6,463 nucleotides of DNA from Chloroflexota bacterium (GCA_009837685.1 VXTA01000078.1:1-6463); one strand, 5' to 3'; counted from the stretch's first letter, positions 1 through 6,367 are shown. The notes: a model not told the origin generated them from the letters alone. Numbers and translations: made by a program.

Positions 1-877
1 CTACGATCCAGGACAACGCCCTGCGGAACGTTTTGAGCCCCGGCTCCTCCTGAGCGCCGAGTATCGAGTAAGCGTTGGCACGCTTCTTAAACATCTCGGT
101 GTAATCGAACGGTTGCGGATCGTTGCTGTCAGGTAAACCGAAAAGAACGCACAAACCCTCGTCGGCGACTAAATGGAAGGCGTTGCTCAACGTAGGAGTT
201 GACCCGACCGCTTCGATAACGATGTCTGCGCCTTTGCCATCGGTCAGATCGTAAACTGCGTCCTTTGCCGCGTCGCCAGTCACGTCAACCGTCTCATCAG
301 CACCGTATCTGGTTGATAGGTTGCGTCTGCTATCAACTGGCTCAATAGCGATAATCCGCGATGCACCGCGATGCTTTAGGACCGTATCCCAAAACAACCC
401 CGCGCTTCCCTGCCCCAGCACCGCGCACGTCTTGCCCTCCAACGACTCCGGCAACCGCCGCGTGGCAAAGATCACCGTCCCCAACTGCTGCGTCATCAAC
501 ACGTGCTCAACCGGCGCACCAGATGGCATCTTCAGCATGTGCGCGGCATCGACAGCCTGATACTCAGCAAAACACTTCGCGTACCAGATGTGCGGCACCG
601 TTAGTACCAAATCGCCCGGTTCGAGGATGTCGATACCTTCACCGCCCGGGTATCGCTTAGGCGGTTCCTCGACAATGCCGACGCCTTCGTGTCCGGGATG
701 CCCGGGCGGTGCCGGATACTCCGGCATCTGCCAACCTTTGCCCACCATGTGCAGGTCGGATCCGCACAGCGATGCCATCTCCGTCTTCACGACGGCATCG
801 GTCTCAAGCGGTTCCGGATCAGGAGCATCGGCGACAAATCGGATGTCGTCAACACCGAACGATTGGGCTGCTCTCAT
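1..877 (-). CDS. Zinc-type medium-chain alcohol/polyol dehydrogenase, 3' end missing
   Basis: This is an NAD(P)-dependent oxidoreductase of the medium-chain (MDR) family, which oxidises alcohols, polyols or sugars in the cytoplasm. 292 codons are present and the gene runs off the left edge; relatives are about 340-380 residues. The N-terminal GroES-like domain has the catalytic zinc residues Cys38 (LCGSDLH) and His63-Glu64 (GHPGHEGVG). The Rossmann nucleotide site is GQGSAG at 155-160, and an acidic residue follows in AIEP, which suggests NAD. The four-cysteine structural zinc lobe of classical enzymes is absent, since GDLV at 88-91 leads almost directly into the FAEY segment. At the third zinc position, usually Glu or Cys before PL, there appears to be Gln130 (TQQLGTV). 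The ATG at 877 is chosen because AAGGA lies 7 bases upstream and an in-frame stop lies just above it. It starts 46 bases after the glycosidase stop, so an operon is likely. The substrate cannot be told. Confidence 0.9.
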   Translation of the reverse strand, partial: MRAAQSFGVDDIRFVADAPDPEPLETDAVVKTEMASLCGSDLHMVGKGWQMPEYPAPPGHPGHEGVGIVEEPPKRYPGGEGIDILEPGDLVLTVPHIWYAKCFAEYQAVDAAHMLKMPSGAPVEHVLMTQQLGTVIFATRRLPESLEGKTCAVLGQGSAGLFWDTVLKHRGASRIIAIEPVDSRRNLSTRYGADETVDVTGDAAKDAVYDLTDGKGADIVIEAVGSTPTLSNAFHLVADEGLCVLFGLPDSNDPQPFDYTEMFKKRANAYSILGAQEEPGLKTFRRALSWIV

Positions 878-884
878 CAACGCT

Positions 885-889
885 TCCTT
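885..889 (-). promoter_or_regulatory. Ribosome binding site of the MDR dehydrogenase
   Basis: AAGGA on the minus strand lies 7 bases before the ATG at 877. It supports that ATG over the adjacent in-frame TTG at 880. An in-frame TAA a few codons further up excludes a longer protein. Confidence 0.6.
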
Positions 890-923
890 GTGTGATTAAT
901 GAGTGAACGCGTGGCCACACTAT

Positions 924-2213
924 CTAGTTGTACTCCGCTAACTCGTCGCCGTGAGCTTCCCACATCTCGTCGAACATTGAGCGGATCTGCTCGAGCGAAA
1001 GGATCGCGCCAGTCAGAGGATCGAGTGCCACGGCATGGAACGCAGCTTCTCTGGACCGCTCCAACACCGCGATGACGCCCATCTCCTGCACTGCGACATT
1101 CGCTCGCGACAGCGAGGCGCACTGCGGCGGAAGCTCCCCAACCGGCATCGGGTGGAATCCGAGTTCGTCGATGAGTATTGGCACCTCGACGCACGATCCA
1201 TATGGCAGGTTATCGATCAGACCATCATTCGGCACGTTGCCATTAATGACGATCTTGTCGCCCGTCTCCATCGCCTCCATGATGCGGCAAGCATATTCAT
1301 CCGAGCGGCTCGGTCCGATCGGGTCGTTTGAATGCGCGTCATGCTCAAGCTGCGTCATGTGATCGTCGACCCGTTTCACACGCCGCTGAAGATCCTGTCG
1401 TATCTCGTTCAGTCGAAACTCATCCATTACCGCATCATCGGTCCGGAAATATGGCACATATTCCGACATGTGCCTTGTTGACTCGGTCACGAAATATCCG
1501 AAATGCTTCATCACCTCGAAACGCACCGTGTCGAGCGCGAAAACCTCAGGATTGTTCATAGCATCCCGCAAAGCCGGGTAAGCATCCTCACCCTTTCGCT
1601 CGAACCGCATGAACCAAGCCAGATGGTTGATGCCCGCAACCCACGCCGAAACCTCGTTCCTCGGCACACCGATGTAGTCCGCCAAATCCTGTGTCGTCCG
1701 CTGAACGCTGTGGCATAGACCGATAGTCGGCACATCCGTCTCCGTCGTAATGCCCCAACACGCCATCGCCATCGGATTGGTGTAGTTCAACAGCGTCGCA
1801 TTCGGAGCCACATCGTCAATATCCTGCGCCATATCTATCAACACTGGCACCGTCCGCAAAGCCTTGAACACGCCGCCCGGACCTACTGTATCGCCGACCG
1901 CCTGATCGATCCCATACTTGCGCGGAATATCGATGTCCCGCTCGATAGTGTCACCAACCCGGATCGTCGTCAACACATAGTCGGCATCAACGAGTGACTT
2001 CCTACGATCTGTCGTAGTATCGATGCGAGCCTCAGAACCAACTTCGGCGAACAGTTTCTTGGCGAAGTCACCGATAACTTGCAACCGCTCCTCATCGATA
2101 TCCATCAACGAGATGTGCGAATCTTTCAGCGACGGCGTGCAAGCGACATCCTGCAGGAGACGACGTGCAAAGACGACGCTCCCAGCTCCGATCAGCGATA
2201 TTTTGGGCGGCAT
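924..2213 (-). CDS. Glycoside hydrolase family 4, alpha-galactosidase (MelA) type
   Basis: GH4 enzymes cleave glycosides by an NAD+- and Mn2+-dependent redox elimination and act in the cytoplasm. This 429-residue protein is close in length to E. coli MelA (about 450). The N-terminal NAD site is IGAGSVVF at 8-15, with LMDID at 36-40 ending the second strand. Further matches to MelA are DTVGPGG at 108-114, LRTVP, NYTNPMAM at 143-150, CHSV at 167-170 and AGINH at 193-197. Later FGYFVTES, NDGLIDNLP and an end in AHGD follow the same order as in MelA. Cys167 and His197 are the expected metal ligands. CHSV marks the alpha-galactosidase subgroup; phospho-glucosidase members carry CDMP or CNVP and alpha-glucosidase members CHG. 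The substrate is therefore probably an unphosphorylated alpha-galactoside, though alpha-glucuronide or other uses remain possible. The ATG at 2213 is chosen because family members begin right before the IGAG motif; the frame stays open up to 2393. Confidence 0.9.
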   Translation of the reverse strand: MPPKISLIGAGSVVFARRLLQDVACTPSLKDSHISLMDIDEERLQVIGDFAKKLFAEVGSEARIDTTTDRRKSLVDADYVLTTIRVGDTIERDIDIPRKYGIDQAVGDTVGPGGVFKALRTVPVLIDMAQDIDDVAPNATLLNYTNPMAMACWGITTETDVPTIGLCHSVQRTTQDLADYIGVPRNEVSAWVAGINHLAWFMRFERKGEDAYPALRDAMNNPEVFALDTVRFEVMKHFGYFVTESTRHMSEYVPYFRTDDAVMDEFRLNEIRQDLQRRVKRVDDHMTQLEHDAHSNDPIGPSRSDEYACRIMEAMETGDKIVINGNVPNDGLIDNLPYGSCVEVPILIDELGFHPMPVGELPPQCASLSRANVAVQEMGVIAVLERSREAAFHAVALDPLTGAILSLEQIRSMFDEMWEAHGDELAEYN

Positions 2214-2378
2214 ACGGCGTGAATTTTCCTCCCAGAGGCAACCGCGTACAAAGTTTCGACGCAATGTTAACGCAAGGCGGATGCTGAAAGAATGGTCACC
2301 TTCTCCTCGCGTACAGAGCCACAAGAGCTGCGCGTACATCCCTTTCGCAAAACGAAGAAGACGCGGAAGCGACAGCAT
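2214..2378 (-). other. Open in-frame stretch upstream of the GH4 start, leader or N-terminal extension
   Basis: This stretch between the lipoprotein stop and the GH4 family start stays open in the GH4 frame. It begins with ATG at 2378, which has a good GGAGG 8 bases upstream (2387-2391); a GTG at 2393 is also in frame. If translated it would add 55 residues (starting MLSLPRLLRF) that match nothing in MelA-type enzymes. It is rich in Arg and Leu and looks neither like a clear signal peptide nor like a known domain. It is probably an untranslated leader, but a real extension or a translated leader peptide cannot be excluded. No convincing promoter or terminator was seen in it. Confidence 0.35.
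2228..2233 (-). promoter_or_regulatory. Possible ribosome binding site of the GH4 gene
   Basis: GGGAGG on the minus strand lies 14 bases before the ATG at 2213. The motif is strong but the spacing is longer than usual, so the start is less certain than the protein family suggests. A competing ATG at 2378 in the same frame has GGAGG (2387-2391) at the ideal 8 bases. Confidence 0.35.
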
Positions 2379-2428
2379 TGGATACCCCTCCACCCCTAAC
2401 TACTGGGGGAGGCATACGGGTGCCGTTG

Positions 2429-3613
2429 TTATTGCGCTATGCAGGCGGCTTCCACAAGAATCGCATGGACGTCTCCAGGCAATTCGATACGAGCGGCTTC
2501 TAATGCTTGGAATGCCGGGATGAGCGCAAACATCTTTGTCTGATCGAGTGGTTCGTTAGCAGGTTCAGCCTCCGCGATCTCTTTCACGCCTTCAAAAAAG
2601 CCGAGTTGTGCATTGTGCCAATCGACAAGGATGTCGGGCGGCATCAAGGCGATGAACAGGTCGATGATGAGATTGACGCCTTCTGCTGTCTCGCCATAGG
2701 TAACTCCTTCGGGCGGTGCCGCCGCTTGCTGTCCAAGACCTGCGCATCCAGTCGCGTACACCTCAACTTCGGTCAGCACGTCGGCCGGAGTCTTTGCGAT
2801 AGGTTCGGGCTCTTCTACAGGAAGCGTGTCCTCCTCAGTCGGTTGCTCAACATCGACGAGGTTACCGGTGCATCCCGCGGCGACGATTCTGTCCATCAAC
2901 TCTTGGGAGATCTGAATGCTCATCAACGCCTCAAAGTTTGCGAACATGACTTCGATCAGGATCTCGGGATTAAACGGCTGGTCTGCCGGCTGCTGGTCCA
3001 GCGCATCCCGCATCGACGTCCATACGTCAAGCTGGACGTTGTGCCAGTCAGCGATTTCTGGCGGTGGGTTCAACTCGCTGAAGAGCATATGGAAGTTGCC
3101 AATTATCTCGGAGAGTTGGCCATTGGTTATGCCGGGTGGCACCCCAGTCGAGGCGAACGGGCCTATAGTTGACGCGCAGGTCTCAATGTATTCGTCGACC
3201 GTCATACCTGCTTCAGCAGGTGGCGGCACCGGAGTCGCGGTAGGCGTAGGATCGACAACTGGTGTCGGCGTGGGTGGTTCAGGCGTTGGTGGAGGTACCG
3301 GAGTGTTCGTCGGTTCGGGTTCTGGAGTGTCGGTGGGTTCGGGTTCTGGAGTGTCGGTAGGCTCTGGTTCAGGAGTATCCGTCGGTACGGGTTTAGGTGT
3401 GTTCGTCGGTATCGGGACTGGCGTATCGGTGGCAGTAGGCACCGGTGCTGGCGTGTCCGTAGGTTCGGGGAGCGCTGTATTGGTTGATGTCGGCGCCTGC
3501 GTTGGAATAGAGGTCGCCGTCGGTTCGTCGCCGCCTTGGCACGCGTACACCGCCATCAGTGCTGAAACGGCCACTATCAACCACGCAAACATCAACGATT
3601 TCCGAATGGACAC
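2429..3613 (-). CDS. Secreted lipoprotein with Pro/Thr-rich linker and two copies of a DWHN domain
   Basis: I do not recognise a named family. The 394-residue protein starts with a lipoprotein-type signal: Arg-Lys, a hydrophobic run at 7-21, then VYAC with the lipid-accepting Cys25. The lipobox is imperfect because Tyr replaces a small residue at -2. Residues 30-133 form an extended Pro/Thr/Glu linker (TDTPEPEP repeated), as in surface proteins that reach through a wall or envelope. Two homologous, probably helical domains follow, about 137-248 and 275-391. Each has one Cys near its start (146, 290), a central PP-x-I-x-DWHN-x-QL motif (DWHN at 189-192 and 331-334) and one Cys at its end (248, 391). 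A short acidic Glu/Pro linker joins them. The paired cysteines suggest a disulfide in each domain outside the membrane. The GTG at 3613 is chosen for GGAG 9 bases upstream; the in-frame TTG at 3622 would abut that motif. The gene precedes the glycosidase on the same strand, so a substrate-binding or envelope role is possible but unproven. Confidence 0.85.
   Translation of the reverse strand: MSIRKSLMFAWLIVAVSALMAVYACQGGDEPTATSIPTQAPTSTNTALPEPTDTPAPVPTATDTPVPIPTNTPKPVPTDTPEPEPTDTPEPEPTDTPEPEPTNTPVPPPTPEPPTPTPVVDPTPTATPVPPPAEAGMTVDEYIETCASTIGPFASTGVPPGITNGQLSEIIGNFHMLFSELNPPPEIADWHNVQLDVWTSMRDALDQQPADQPFNPEILIEVMFANFEALMSIQISQELMDRIVAAGCTGNLVDVEQPTEEDTLPVEEPEPIAKTPADVLTEVEVYATGCAGLGQQAAAPPEGVTYGETAEGVNLIIDLFIALMPPDILVDWHNAQLGFFEGVKEIAEAEPANEPLDQTKMFALIPAFQALEAARIELPGDVHAILVEAACIAQ
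2441..2791 (-). repeat. Second copy of the duplicated lipoprotein domain
   Basis: This encodes residues 275-391 of the lipoprotein. It aligns with the first copy through Cys290, the MPPDILVDWHNAQL core, ANEP and the final Cys391. The distance from DWHN to the last Cys is 60 residues, against 59 in copy one. The copies have diverged strongly outside these points, so the duplication is old. Confidence 0.7.
2870..3205 (-). repeat. First copy of the duplicated lipoprotein domain
   Basis: This encodes residues 137-248. Landmarks are MTVDEYIETC, the PPPEIADWHNVQL core, ADQP and the final Cys248. The distance from the first Cys to DWHN is 43 residues, against 41 in copy two. The similarity is seen at protein level only. 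Confidence 0.7.
3215..3526 (-). repeat. Low-complexity Pro/Thr/Glu linker, with a 24-base tandem repeat at 3311-3385
   Basis: This stretch encodes the extended linker of the lipoprotein. Its core is about three tandem units of 24 bases, each encoding eight residues of the TDTPEPEP kind. The first two are nearly identical and the third has drifted at third-codon positions. The period is a multiple of three, so gain or loss of a unit would change linker length without breaking the frame. The long glycine/valine-rich reading frame opposite it is a shadow. Confidence 0.85.
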
Positions 3614-3622
3614 AGCCGCCAA

Positions 3623-3626
3623 CTCC
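3623..3626 (-). promoter_or_regulatory. Ribosome binding site of the lipoprotein gene
   Basis: GGAG on the minus strand lies 9 bases before the GTG at 3613 and directly abuts the TTG at 3622. It favours the GTG start. Confidence 0.5.
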
Positions 3627-3700
3627 GAATCTAATCAAGTTCTTTCGCATTGAAGCGATGGCATCTGGCGGATCAACGCGCCGCCGTGCCTTTTCGCGCT

Positions 3701-3730
3701 AGTGTACGTTGCGACGTGAAGTCGTATCAA
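3701..3730 (-). promoter_or_regulatory. Candidate sigma-70-type promoter of the lipoprotein gene
   Basis: On the minus strand TTGATA (3725-3730, five of six to consensus) is followed after 18 bases by TACACT (3701-3706, four of six). It lies in the gap between the aldehyde dehydrogenase stop and the lipoprotein start and would give a leader of about 80 bases. A match of this quality can arise by chance. Confidence 0.35.
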
Positions 3731-3793
3731 TCAAATTCAACGCGCTTGACAGGCGGACCGACAGGCGCGGAAAACCGTCCAACTTCACTTATC

Positions 3794-5203
3794 TCAGTGG
3801 AAAACCACCATCTTCAGTTCGGTCATCTCGTCGATGGCGTATGGCGGCCCCTCTTTGCCGAAACCGCTGTCCTTCAATCCGCCGTACGGCATCATGTCAG
3901 CGCGGAACTGCGTGCCGGAGTTGATGTTCAAGTTGCCAGCCTCGGCTTCGAGAGCGAAGCGCATGGCGTGATCGACGTTCTGCGTGAAGATCGCCGCTGC
4001 GAGACCGAAGTTGCTGTCGTTCGCCAATTCGATCGCCTGATCGATGTCCTCCGCCGGAGTTATCGCCACCGCCGGACCGAAAACCTCTTCGCGCGAAATC
4101 CGCATATCAGGGTCAACATCGGCGAGGATGGTGGGTGCCATGATCGCCCCATTGCGGGTACCCCCTGAAACCAGGTTTGCACCGCCTTCGACCGCTTCAT
4201 TGACCCAACTCTCGACTCTCGCCGCGTCGGTCTCGCGCACCAGCGGTCCCATGTTCATCGCGTCCTGCTTGGGATCACCTACCGCCAGTGCCTCCACTTG
4301 CGGCTTCAACGCATCAATGTAGTCACCATAAGCAGATTCTTGGACAATCACACGCTGGGTAGAGATGCAGACCTGTCCCGCATTCGCGTAACCGCTCTGC
4401 GCAGTTGCCGCCGCCACCTTATCCATGTCCGCGTCTGGCATCACGATCAGGGGCGAGTTCGAGCCTAGCTCCATCGTCACCTTCTTCAACCCTGCCATCT
4501 TGGTTATCCGCTCGCCGATTTCACGCGAGCCGGTAAAAGTGACTTTACGAACATTCGGTTGCGACACCAGTGCATCGCCGATTGTTCGACCCGAACCAGT
4601 GATGCATTGAATGGCCATGTCAGGTACTCCGGCCTCAAGCAGAATCTCGGTCAGCTTCAACGCCGATAGAGGCGTATCCGACGCGGGCTTGATGATCACC
4701 GAGTTACCCGCCGCTATCGCAGGACCGACCTTGTGAGCAACCAGGTTGAGAGGGAAGTTGAACGGTGCGATGGCAGCGACGATGCCTACCGGCACCCGCA
4801 CCGTGAAGCCGAATTTGCCCGCGTTGCCCGGCGATGCGTCGAGCGGGATTGTCTCGCCGCGCAACCGCTTCGCCTCTTCTGCCGACCACGTCATCGTCTG
4901 CACTGCACGGTCGACTTCCAACCTACCCTCCGAGATGACCTTGCCCTCTTCGCGAGTGATGGTCTGCCCGAGGTCTTCTTTACGATCAATCATGATCTCG
5001 ACAGCGCGAGTGAGAATCTCGTAACGGTCCATCCCCGTTAGCGCGGCCATCTGTTCTCTGCCCTCTTCCGCGGCGCGTGCGGAGAGCACGACATCCTCGA
5101 CCGATGCCGCGGGTACGGTGTCGAACGCTTCGCCTACGAAAGGATCGATAACATCCATACGGTGGTCTCGATCCACCCATTCGCCAGCTAAATACATCTT
5201 CAT
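3794..5203 (-). CDS. NAD(P)-dependent aldehyde dehydrogenase
   Basis: The enzyme oxidises an aldehyde to its acid, or to a thioester, with NAD(P)+ in the cytoplasm. The 469-residue length is normal for the ALDH superfamily. Visible in order are the oxyanion-hole Asn149 in APFNFPLN, the cofactor lysine Lys172 in IIKPAS, the Rossmann segment FTGSREIG at 223-230, the general base Glu245 in ELGSNSP, the nucleophile Cys279 in GQVCIS, and EEVFGP at 372-377. The C-terminal PYGGLKDSGFGKEG at 439-452 is typical. ELGSNSP differs from the common ELGGKSP. The substrate is not fixed by the sequence; lactaldehyde- or glyceraldehyde-type small aldehydes are reasonable guesses. The ATG at 5203 is chosen for AGAGG 7 bases upstream and because family members begin near this YLAGEWV segment. 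The frame is open to 5314, but that extension runs through a stem-loop repeat and should not be counted as protein. The gene is divergent from the SMP-30 gene. Confidence 0.95.
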   Translation of the reverse strand: MKMYLAGEWVDRDHRMDVIDPFVGEAFDTVPAASVEDVVLSARAAEEGREQMAALTGMDRYEILTRAVEIMIDRKEDLGQTITREEGKVISEGRLEVDRAVQTMTWSAEEAKRLRGETIPLDASPGNAGKFGFTVRVPVGIVAAIAPFNFPLNLVAHKVGPAIAAGNSVIIKPASDTPLSALKLTEILLEAGVPDMAIQCITGSGRTIGDALVSQPNVRKVTFTGSREIGERITKMAGLKKVTMELGSNSPLIVMPDADMDKVAAATAQSGYANAGQVCISTQRVIVQESAYGDYIDALKPQVEALAVGDPKQDAMNMGPLVRETDAARVESWVNEAVEGGANLVSGGTRNGAIMAPTILADVDPDMRISREEVFGPAVAITPAEDIDQAIELANDSNFGLAAAIFTQNVDHAMRFALEAEAGNLNINSGTQFRADMMPYGGLKDSGFGKEGPPYAIDEMTELKMVVFH

Positions 5204-5210
5204 TTTGGGA

Positions 5211-5215
5211 CCTCT
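5211..5215 (-). promoter_or_regulatory. Ribosome binding site of the aldehyde dehydrogenase
   Basis: AGAGG on the minus strand is 7 bases before the ATG at 5203. It decides that start against the longer open frame up to 5314. Confidence 0.65.
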
Positions 5216-5223
5216 GTTTGATT

Positions 5224-5250
5224 TGGATTCCCGCCCACGCGGGAATGACG
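5224..5250 (-). repeat. Short dispersed stem-loop repeat, copy 1
   Basis: A perfect 8-base inverted repeat, ATTCCCGC (5227-5234) and GCGGGAAT (5239-5246), encloses four bases. Read on the minus strand it has the outline cgtcATTCC...GGAATcca, the same as the element at 6317-6343, but in opposite orientation. Such palindromes are scattered in many environmental bacterial genomes, and their translations (FPRGRES, SRESGNP) often contaminate gene calls. No U-tract follows closely, so it is not a standard terminator. Confidence 0.8.
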
Positions 5251-5393
5251 TTGGTTTTGCGCTTGCGCGTAGGTTAACACTCGCGGACAGAAAGCAGAAA
5301 TGCAGTTCATCCATTGAAGCGATACGATAAACTTCGCACAGCGCTTAATGATGTGGATTCTGACCATGCCGCGAGTGATCAGACCACGCACAC

Positions 5394-5400
5394 AAGGGAG
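5394..5400 (+). promoter_or_regulatory. Ribosome binding site of the SMP-30 gene
   Basis: AAGGGAG lies 9 bases before the ATG at 5410. It supports that ATG over the in-frame ATG at 5314, whose extra 32 residues do not resemble the family. Confidence 0.6.
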
Positions 5401-5409
5401 TTGGTTCGA

Positions 5410-6312
5410 ATGTCAGGCCCCTTTGAAATCTACGCAGACGAGTTCAGTCAGATACTCGGCAGTTCTCCAGAACTAACGTTGCTTTCGAGCGACCTCGTGT
5501 TCGCCGAGGGCGTCTGTTGGCTGCCATCTCGAAACTACGTCATCGTCAGCGACTTCCCGAACAACCGCATCATGAAATGGGACGAGACGTCCGGCATGGA
5601 CATCTTTCGCCAACCTTCTGACTGTGCCAACGGCAACACGGTCGATGCCGAAGGACTCGTGCTCTCGTGCCTGACACGTGGCCGGACCGTCGTCCGCCTT
5701 GAGCACGACGGCACCTTGGCACCGGTTGCAGATAGTTACATGGGCGGCAAACTGACATCTCCGAATGACGTTGTCGTCAAATCCGACGGTTCGATCTGGT
5801 TCACCGACCCGGACTACTGCTTCCTGCACCCAGAATTCGGGCACGGCGACACGCCGGAGCAGGATCGCACCCGCGTGTTTCGCGTCGATGCCGACACTTT
5901 GGCGATCACGGTTGTGTCGGAAGATTTCGACAAACCGAACGGCATCGCGTTCTCCCCAGACGAATCGGTCCTATACATCGGAGACACCGGCCGGACTCAC
6001 GGCGAGTTCCGCAACCACCGCGTCATGCGCTTCGACGTCACACCCGGCGGCGCATCTATCGTCAACCCGACGGTCTTTGCCGATATCGAACCCGGCGTAC
6101 CCGATGGTTTCCGATGCGACACTCACGGCAACCTCTACGTCTCCGCTGGCGATGGCATCCAAGTCTTCAACCCCGACGGCAACATGATCGGCAAGATCCT
6201 CACACCCGAAGTCGCTGCCAACTGTTCCTTCGGCATGTCCGACCGCCAACGCCTATTCATCGGCGCAACATCCTCCCTGTGGTCAATCGACCTCAACGCG
6301 CAAGGAGCATAG
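5410..6312 (+). CDS. SMP-30/gluconolactonase/LRE family protein
   Basis: Members are six-bladed beta-propeller hydrolases that open sugar lactones, such as gluconolactone, using a divalent metal; some act on other lactones or esters. The 300-residue length is normal. The metal and active-site residues line up with human SMP-30 as Glu33 (FAEGVCW), Asn119 (TSPND), Asn177 (KPNGIA) and Asp232 (VPDGFRCD). Propeller-blade motifs are seen at SDGSIWFTDPDY (125-136), SPDESVLYIGDT (182-193) and DTHGNLYVSAGDGI (237-250). There is no signal peptide, so it is probably cytoplasmic. It is the first plus-strand gene, divergent from the aldehyde dehydrogenase. A stem-loop repeat begins 4 bases after its stop. 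In sugar loci these proteins usually follow a sugar dehydrogenase; here the lactone could come from the MDR enzyme's product, which is inference. The exact substrate is unknown. Confidence 0.93.
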   Translation: MSGPFEIYADEFSQILGSSPELTLLSSDLVFAEGVCWLPSRNYVIVSDFPNNRIMKWDETSGMDIFRQPSDCANGNTVDAEGLVLSCLTRGRTVVRLEHDGTLAPVADSYMGGKLTSPNDVVVKSDGSIWFTDPDYCFLHPEFGHGDTPEQDRTRVFRVDADTLAITVVSEDFDKPNGIAFSPDESVLYIGDTGRTHGEFRNHRVMRFDVTPGGASIVNPTVFADIEPGVPDGFRCDTHGNLYVSAGDGIQVFNPDGNMIGKILTPEVAANCSFGMSDRQRLFIGATSSLWSIDLNAQGA

Positions 6313-6316
6313 CGCC

Positions 6317-6343
6317 CGTCATTCCGGCGAAAGCCGGAATCCA
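6317..6343 (+). repeat. Short dispersed stem-loop repeat, copy 2
   Basis: A perfect 8-base stem, ATTCCGGC (6321-6328) and GCCGGAAT (6333-6340), closes on a GAAA tetraloop. The outline cgtcATTCC...GGAATcca matches copy 1 at 5224-5250, while the inner stem bases and loop differ. It lies just after the SMP-30 stop. The hairpin could protect the 3' end of that message, but no U-run follows, so it is not a classical intrinsic terminator. Confidence 0.85.
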
Positions 6344-6367
6344 GAAGGGCGGGACACAGCGCACATT

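Larger units (their letters stand above)
5204..5409. promoter_or_regulatory. Divergent intergenic region between the ALDH and SMP-30 genes
   Basis: These 206 bases separate two divergent starts, so promoters in both directions must lie here or further out. I found no pair of hexamers good enough to place either one. The ALDH side holds a stem-loop repeat (5224-5250), which would sit in the ALDH leader if transcription begins above it. Both edges carry a recognisable ribosome binding site. Confidence 0.4.

Noticed and set aside
321..906. Several plus-strand open frames of 65-103 codons
   Set aside because: They lie opposite the medium-chain dehydrogenase, whose minus-strand frame is continuous with clear zinc and nucleotide motifs.
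2250..2290. Weak promoter-like pair TTGCGT and TTTGTA on the minus strand before the GH4 gene
   Set aside because: Both hexamers match consensus poorly, so a separate promoter for the glycosidase cannot be claimed.
2411..2424. Small hairpin GGCA/TGCC just after the lipoprotein stop as a terminator
   Set aside because: The stem is only four base pairs and is followed on the minus strand by a C-rich stretch rather than T.
2507..3653. Long plus-strand open frames of 221 and 245 codons opposite the lipoprotein gene, one rich in Gly, Val and Ser
   Set aside because: They are the complement of the Pro/Thr-rich linker and the duplicated domains. The minus-strand frame has a signal peptide, a lipobox and an internal domain duplication; the plus frames show only repeat-derived low complexity.
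3751..3770. Direct repeat GACAGGCG twice, 12 bases apart, between the ALDH and lipoprotein genes
   Set aside because: It is too short to separate from chance and has no dyad symmetry or clear relation to the candidate promoter.
3648..5324. Shared 12-base string CATTGAAGCGAT at 3649 and 5313 upstream of two genes, as a common operator
   Set aside because: One exact 12-base match is about what chance gives in a window of this size. It is not palindromic and lies in different positions relative to the starts.
5473..5844. Minus-strand open frame of 123 codons inside the SMP-30 gene, and plus-strand shadows at 5765-6187
   Set aside because: The SMP-30 frame carries all active-site motifs over the same bases; the others show no family features.
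6321..6340. Stem-loop after the SMP-30 stop as a rho-independent terminator
   Set aside because: The stem is good but no run of T follows on either strand, and the same hairpin outline occurs elsewhere as a dispersed repeat.
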